A stretch of DNA of 64,000 nucleotides from Comamonas sp. 26. Its GTDB lineage: Bacteria > Pseudomonadota > Gammaproteobacteria > Burkholderiales > Burkholderiaceae_C. The position numbers were made by a program, and so were the translations under genes. The stretch lies in assembly GCF_002754475.1 (NCBI RefSeq), contig NZ_PEFL01000001.1:2728001-2792000 (forward strand), given 5' to 3'. How positions within the stretch are numbered: the stretch's first letter is position 1; every line of letters starts with the position of its first letter. This document shows positions 60,265 through 64,000 of this stretch, in pieces. The notes beneath the pieces were generated by a model. The model saw nothing but the letters and a program-made list of their open reading frames with translations, was not told the origin of the DNA and ran no database searches.

Positions 60265-61250
60265 GGCAGCTTCAACTCCGGTTTGTGGGCAAACGGCCAT
60301 TTGCGCTGCAAATCGTTGAGCACAGACTCCAGCCGGATCAGATTGCTTTCCACCTCGGCACGCAATGCACCCAGATCCGTTGATGCCTCGCGGGCATTGC
60401 TGCCCACGACCTGCATATCGGCCAGAACCGCATCTACCTTACCCATGCTTTTGCGTGTATCGGCCAGCAGGCCATTGAGCTGCTCCACCGTGGCGCGCAC
60501 TTGGGGCATGACGCCATTGGCATCAAAAACCTGGCTATCGGCACGGGCGACCATGCGATCCATGCGGCCCAGCACGGAGCTGGCACGCTCCAGCAGCTGA
60601 GTGACTTTTTTGGCTTCCTCATCGCTGCCCAGCACGGCACCCAGAACTCCGCCCTGGCCCTGCATACGCTCGGCCAGCTTGCGCACTTCGGCCAGCGAGC
60701 CGCCCAAGGCTGAATCCGTCGCCGTCAGCGACGCTACATTGGCCAGCACTTCCTTGGCGGAGTTGATGATTTGCGGCAGCTCAGCCGTGGCATCGCCGCT
60801 GAGCACGGGGCGAACGGAATCCGGTGGCAGCGGTGCATCGCTGAGCATGCCGCTATAGGCCTTGATGGTGGTGCCACCCACAATGCCTTTAACCAACGTG
60901 AACACACTGGACTGACGCAACCAGTGCGCGTCTTTCTCGGGCACATCAACCAGAATGCGCACCGAGCCATCTTCCGCCAGCTCAATCTTGTTGACGCGGC
61001 CAATGGGGAAGCCTGAGAACGTCATGTCCATGCCCACGACCACGCCCTCGGAATCATCCGCCGTCAGCACCAGCCGCTGCGTAGTCTCAAACACGCCGCG
61101 CGCATACAGCAAATAGCCTGCTGCGCTCAAGATCAGCAACAGGGTCAGCACCAGCAATGCTGCAGCCTTGGCGCGCAGATTCGCCACGGGTTTAAGGCTG
61201 AGCAGCTCTTCATCAATCAGCTGCTCCTCGGCCATCCGGGTTTCGCTCAT
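60261..61250 (-). CDS. MlaD-family (MCE) substrate-binding protein
   Basis: The 329-residue protein has one N-terminal membrane helix (about residues 30-51) and an MCE domain with VVVGMDMTFSGFPIGRVNKI and FTLVKGIVGGTTIKAYSG. The C-terminal 130 residues are strongly helical with heptad-like spacing (VTQLLERASSVLGRMDRMVA) and would form the needle-like tube seen in MCE proteins. It passes lipids between membranes. It is next to a MlaE-type permease gene and a lipoprotein gene. Confidence 0.92.
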   Translation of the reverse strand: MSETRMAEEQLIDEELLSLKPVANLRAKAAALLVLTLLLILSAAGYLLYARGVFETTQRLVLTADDSEGVVVGMDMTFSGFPIGRVNKIELAEDGSVRILVDVPEKDAHWLRQSSVFTLVKGIVGGTTIKAYSGMLSDAPLPPDSVRPVLSGDATAELPQIINSAKEVLANVASLTATDSALGGSLAEVRKLAERMQGQGGVLGAVLGSDEEAKKVTQLLERASSVLGRMDRMVARADSQVFDANGVMPQVRATVEQLNGLLADTRKSMGKVDAVLADMQVVGSNAREASTDLGALRAEVESNLIRLESVLNDLQRKWPFAHKPELKLP

Positions 61251-61263
61251 TGCTCCATCCTTC

Positions 61264-62067
61264 TTAGTAGTAGTTGCCCATGAGCGAGACGATCTCGATC
61301 AGGAGCAATACGGCAAACATGCGCGCAAAACCGCCCAGTTCCGCCCCGCCCTGCCGGTGCCGTGCAATCGGCGTGTACATAGCAGAGGCCAGTGGCATGA
61401 CCGCCACTGTGAGACTGAAAAACCAGGTCTTGAGCGCAAACACCAGCGTCAACGATGGCGTGAAAATCTGCCCAAAAATACGGGTGTAGGCACCAAACCC
61501 GGCCATGCTGAAGCCGTACACGCTCAGATAAACGGTGACCAGCGCCACGATGCAGCTGAGCGCTGCCAGCGTAATCGCCGCAAACACGCCCGCCGCCGCA
61601 CGCGGCACAAGCGCCGCGCGTATGGGGTCGATGCCCTGCGCCTTCCACTGGCTCAGCACCCCTTGTGTGCGCATCTGTACCACCTGCACTCCGGCAGGAA
61701 TTGTGCAGCGCATGGCCACAAAAAGCGCCGCCGTCAGCGGAATCAGCTCAATCACCATCACGCGCACCACCAGAGCCTGCGCATAGCGCGACAGGCCATA
61801 GCTTTGCGCGGTAACGATGACGATGCGCGCAATCACCGCACACAACAAGGCGGCCAATGCGGTAAAGCCCATCAGCACGGGGGCGGTCTGCGCATACATC
61901 TGCTGGGCCAGCATGGCCCGCCCGCGCTTGCGGTAGCTGGAGGGCGACAGAATCAAGACCAGCAGTACCGCTGTCAGATAAATGCTGCGCCACCACGCCA
62001 GGGCCTGCGCGCCCAGCGCGGCCACAATGCGCCCCGGCAACTTGATGGTGGTTTCGCTCCAGCTCAT
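61264..62067 (-). CDS. MlaE-family ABC transporter permease
   Basis: From the ATG at 62067 the protein has 267 residues with the MlaE fold: about five membrane helices, including MGFTALAALLCAVIARIVIV, VMVIELIPLTAALFVAMRCT and MPLASAMYTPIARHRQGG. It would pair with the MlaD-type protein to move lipids. No ATPase gene (MlaF type) is next to it in this window, which is unusual. A start at 62112 is also open but is not supported by family features. Confidence 0.9.
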   Translation of the reverse strand: MSWSETTIKLPGRIVAALGAQALAWWRSIYLTAVLLVLILSPSSYRKRGRAMLAQQMYAQTAPVLMGFTALAALLCAVIARIVIVTAQSYGLSRYAQALVVRVMVIELIPLTAALFVAMRCTIPAGVQVVQMRTQGVLSQWKAQGIDPIRAALVPRAAAGVFAAITLAALSCIVALVTVYLSVYGFSMAGFGAYTRIFGQIFTPSLTLVFALKTWFFSLTVAVMPLASAMYTPIARHRQGGAELGGFARMFAVLLLIEIVSLMGNYY

Positions 62068-62124
62068 GCAGGAATGATAGCGCCCGCATCCGGCTGCAGC
62101 CCCATGCCGCACTGCGTATAGTTG

Positions 62125-62598
62125 TCAGACATGGCGCTTTGCTGCGCCGCCGCTTTGCAGATTAACGGGTAGCGGCTCATCTGCCTGAGCGTGCAGGGCT
62201 TCAATGATGTGGCAAAAGCTGTCCGAGCCATCGCACTGGCTGCGCAGCTGCATCAGCTCGTGCTCCAGCGCCTGCAGCTCGGCCAGTCGCTCGCGCACAT
62301 GACCCAGATGGGCATCCAGGGTTTTATTGGCGGCCACGCAATCATCCTTGCGCGCACCGTCCAGCGCCAGCAGGGTGCGCACTTCGTCCAGCGACATATC
62401 CATGGCCCGGCACAGGCGGATAAAGCGCAGGCGGTGCACATCACCATCGGTGTAGAGGCGGTACTGGTTGTCCTCGCGAACGCCGGGCGACAGCAGCTGC
62501 TCCTTCTCGTAATAGCGGATATTGGCCGCCGCAATGCCCGAGCGCTTAGCTGCTTCACCAATGCGCCAGCGCGGAATATCCGAAGAATTGAGGGACAT
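62125..62598 (-). CDS. cadR: CadR/PbrR, MerR-family Cd(II)/Pb(II) regulator
   Basis: From the ATG at 62598 the protein has 157 residues with a MerR winged helix (WRIGEAAKRSGIAAANIRYY) and the metal-site cysteines Cys87, Cys122 and Cys129 (DDC, QCDGSDSFC), whose spacing matches CadR/PbrR. It ends in a His-containing tail. It is divergent from the metal ATPase gene, with a MerR-type operator between, so it activates that gene on Cd(II), Pb(II) or Zn(II). Confidence 0.93.
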   Translation of the reverse strand: MSLNSSDIPRWRIGEAAKRSGIAAANIRYYEKEQLLSPGVREDNQYRLYTDGDVHRLRFIRLCRAMDMSLDEVRTLLALDGARKDDCVAANKTLDAHLGHVRERLAELQALEHELMQLRSQCDGSDSFCHIIEALHAQADEPLPVNLQSGGAAKRHV

Positions 62599-62637
62599 GC
62601 TTGACCTTAAAGTGACTTTATTGTTTTCAATACTGCC
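62599..62637 (+). promoter_or_regulatory. MerR-type promoter of the metal ATPase gene
   Basis: A TTGACC -35 (62601-62606) is followed by the dyad TAAAGT-G-ACTTTA (62608-62620) and a possible -10 near TCAATA or CAATAC. The spacer of about 19-21 bases is longer than normal, as MerR-activated promoters require. Confidence 0.75.
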
Positions 62638-64000
62638 ATGAAGCCAGAAAGCCTGTCCACCCACGCCCATGCAGGGCACGACCATGACCACAGTCATGAG
62701 CCAGTCCCTGCCACCTCAAAACCCATAGCAGCAACCGCAGGATCAGCCTGCGGCACCAGCTGTTGTGCACCGTTTTCCATCAGCGAGCCTGTCAAAAGCC
62801 ATGGGCACGCGCATGATGAAAACGACGGCAACGACCACGGGCATGACCATGGCGTACTGCCCGGCTGGCCCCGCATCTACGCCGCACTGGTGGCGGCACT
62901 GGCGGCAGAGGCCTGTCACTGGTTTGGCGACGCCAATGCCACCCTGCAATACCTGGGCATGGCACTGGCCGTGATCGGTATTGGTCTCTCGGGTCTGGGT
63001 GTCTACAAAGCCGGCATCAAGGATTTGTTTCGCTTCAAGCTCGGCATTCATGCGCTGATGGCCGTGGCTGTGACCGGTGCCTTCATCATCGGCCAGTGGC
63101 CTGAGGCCGCCATGGTCATGGCGCTGTACGCCGCCGCCGAGCGCATCGAAGATCAGGCCATGGACAAGGCACGCTTGGCCATCCGCAGCCTGCTGCAGCT
63201 GGCGCCCGAGACCGCCGATGTGCTGCAGCCCGACGGCAGTACCCAACGCATGGCCGCCAAGGATGTGCCGCTGGGCGCGGTATTGCGCGTGACGCCCGGT
63301 GCACGCGTGCCCCTTGATGGTCTGGTGACCGAAGGCGAAAGCTCGGTCAATCAAGCCCCCATTACCGGCGAGAGCGCTCTGGCGCACAAAGGTCCAGGCG
63401 ATGAGCTGTATGCGGGCTCCATTAATCAAGATGGCGAGCTGCACCTGCGCGTGACCGCTCCTGCCAACGACAGCCTGATTGCCCGCATCGTTCATGCCGT
63501 GGAGCAGGCACAGTCCTCAAAGGCACCCACTCAGCGCTTTGTGGATCGCTTTGCCGAGGTTTACACCCCCATCGTGCTGGTGCTTGCCATTGCGCTGGGC
63601 GTGCTCGCCCCCTGGCTGCTGGGCTGGGCCTGGCATCAGGCCGCGTATCAGGCGCTGGCCCTGCTGGTCATTGCCTGCCCTTGCGCACTGGTGCTTTCCA
63701 CGCCCATCACCGTAGTCAGCGCGCTCACCGCTGCTGCAAAACGCGGCATCTTGATTAAGGGCGGCAGCGCGCTGGAATCGGCCCGCAAGCTCAAAGCCAT
63801 TGCCCTCGATAAAACCGGCACGCTGACCACAGGCTCGCCAAAATTAGTGGACTGGCAAAACTGGAATGGCTCCGCCAGCGAAGCCATGGCAGAGCACGCC
63901 TATGCGCTGGCCTCGCGTTCCGACCACCCGGTATCTCGCGCGATTGCCCAAGGCCTGCAAACCCAGGTGAGCAGCCGCGTTGCCGAGGCTCAGCAGCTTC
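62638..64000 (+). CDS. cadA: Heavy-metal P1B-type ATPase (CadA/ZntA-like), cut by the window end
   Basis: The frame runs 454 codons to the edge without a stop; the family usually has 700-800 residues. It shows the actuator TGES at 243-246, the CPC metal site (347-349, VIACPCALVL) and the phosphorylation motif DKTGT with Asp391. The N-terminus has no heavy-metal-associated domain with GMxCxxC; it is His-rich (HAHAGHDHDHSH, SHGHAHDEN) with a Cys-rich patch CGTSCC. It exports Zn(II), Cd(II) or Pb(II) and is under CadR control. Confidence 0.95.
   Translation, partial: MKPESLSTHAHAGHDHDHSHEPVPATSKPIAATAGSACGTSCCAPFSISEPVKSHGHAHDENDGNDHGHDHGVLPGWPRIYAALVAALAAEACHWFGDANATLQYLGMALAVIGIGLSGLGVYKAGIKDLFRFKLGIHALMAVAVTGAFIIGQWPEAAMVMALYAAAERIEDQAMDKARLAIRSLLQLAPETADVLQPDGSTQRMAAKDVPLGAVLRVTPGARVPLDGLVTEGESSVNQAPITGESALAHKGPGDELYAGSINQDGELHLRVTAPANDSLIARIVHAVEQAQSSKAPTQRFVDRFAEVYTPIVLVLAIALGVLAPWLLGWAWHQAAYQALALLVIACPCALVLSTPITVVSALTAAAKRGILIKGGSALESARKLKAIALDKTGTLTTGSPKLVDWQNWNGSASEAMAEHAYALASRSDHPVSRAIAQGLQTQVSSRVAEAQQL

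Overview
The window is a chromosomal stretch of a Gram-negative betaproteobacterium, most likely Comamonas or a close relative in the Comamonadaceae. The evidence is the Omp32-type porin, the Bug-family binding protein, the AcnD/PrpF methylcitrate route and a recurring AGCGCTT-type intergenic element that I recall from this family (recollection, not a search). Most of it is GC-rich. The methionine-synthase accessory gene near 27.1-28.1 kb and the gene-poor stretch at 30.7-31.3 kb look visibly poorer in GC.

Layout. 0-2.2 kb: a 26-residue membrane peptide, a thioesterase-acetyltransferase fusion and an HSL-type esterase (minus strand). 2.4-11.6 kb: a potassium-uptake (Kdp) operon with two tiny membrane ORFs, gene order A-C-B, a TorF-type porin and KdpD/KdpE. 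11.7-23.3 kb: iron alcohol dehydrogenase, an AI-2E-type permease with a large soluble GAF tail, patatin-like lipase, a NarX-type kinase with its LuxR-type regulator, HDOD protein, lipase-like hydrolase and Tex. 23.5-25.8 kb: DUF72 protein and 3-hydroxyisobutyryl-CoA hydrolase. 26.0-29.7 kb: a folate-independent methionine synthase module (MesD-like core, DUF1852/MesX-like partner, FMN reductase) divergent from MetR with a MetR-type box. 29.8-31.3 kb: a frameshifted acetyltransferase, a VOC protein and a decayed stretch. 31.3-39.4 kb: methylcitrate cycle genes (prpC, a short GntR regulator, acnD, prpF, an atypical isocitrate-lyase-family gene) divergent from a RamB/ScfR-type regulator.

39.6-57.7 kb is the accessory heart. 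A TetR regulator with a perfect palindromic operator faces a carboxyltransferase and an acyl-CoA synthetase gene. After these come a Bug binding protein, CysQ, and a long plus-strand series: a protein joining a transposase-like DNA-binding region in frame to CysD, a CysN-CysC fusion, a strong hairpin, then DUF1214 protein, PAPS-type sulfotransferase, EthD-like protein, SnoaL-like protein, SRPBCC protein, short-chain dehydrogenase and a second SnoaL-like protein. PAPS supply (CysD, CysNC), PAPS use (sulfotransferase) and by-product removal (CysQ) sit side by side with no sulfite-forming reductase genes, so I infer a dedicated sulfation pathway for a hydroxylated organic substrate rather than cysteine biosynthesis. 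A thioesterase, a MarR regulator with a tandem operator and an MFS exporter follow.

57.8-64 kb: tRNA-Pro(GGG), a major porin, a partial MCE lipid-transport cluster (lipoprotein, MlaD, MlaE, no ATPase) and a CadR-controlled metal ATPase that runs off the right edge. I found no CRISPR array, rRNA, intact insertion sequence or replication origin.
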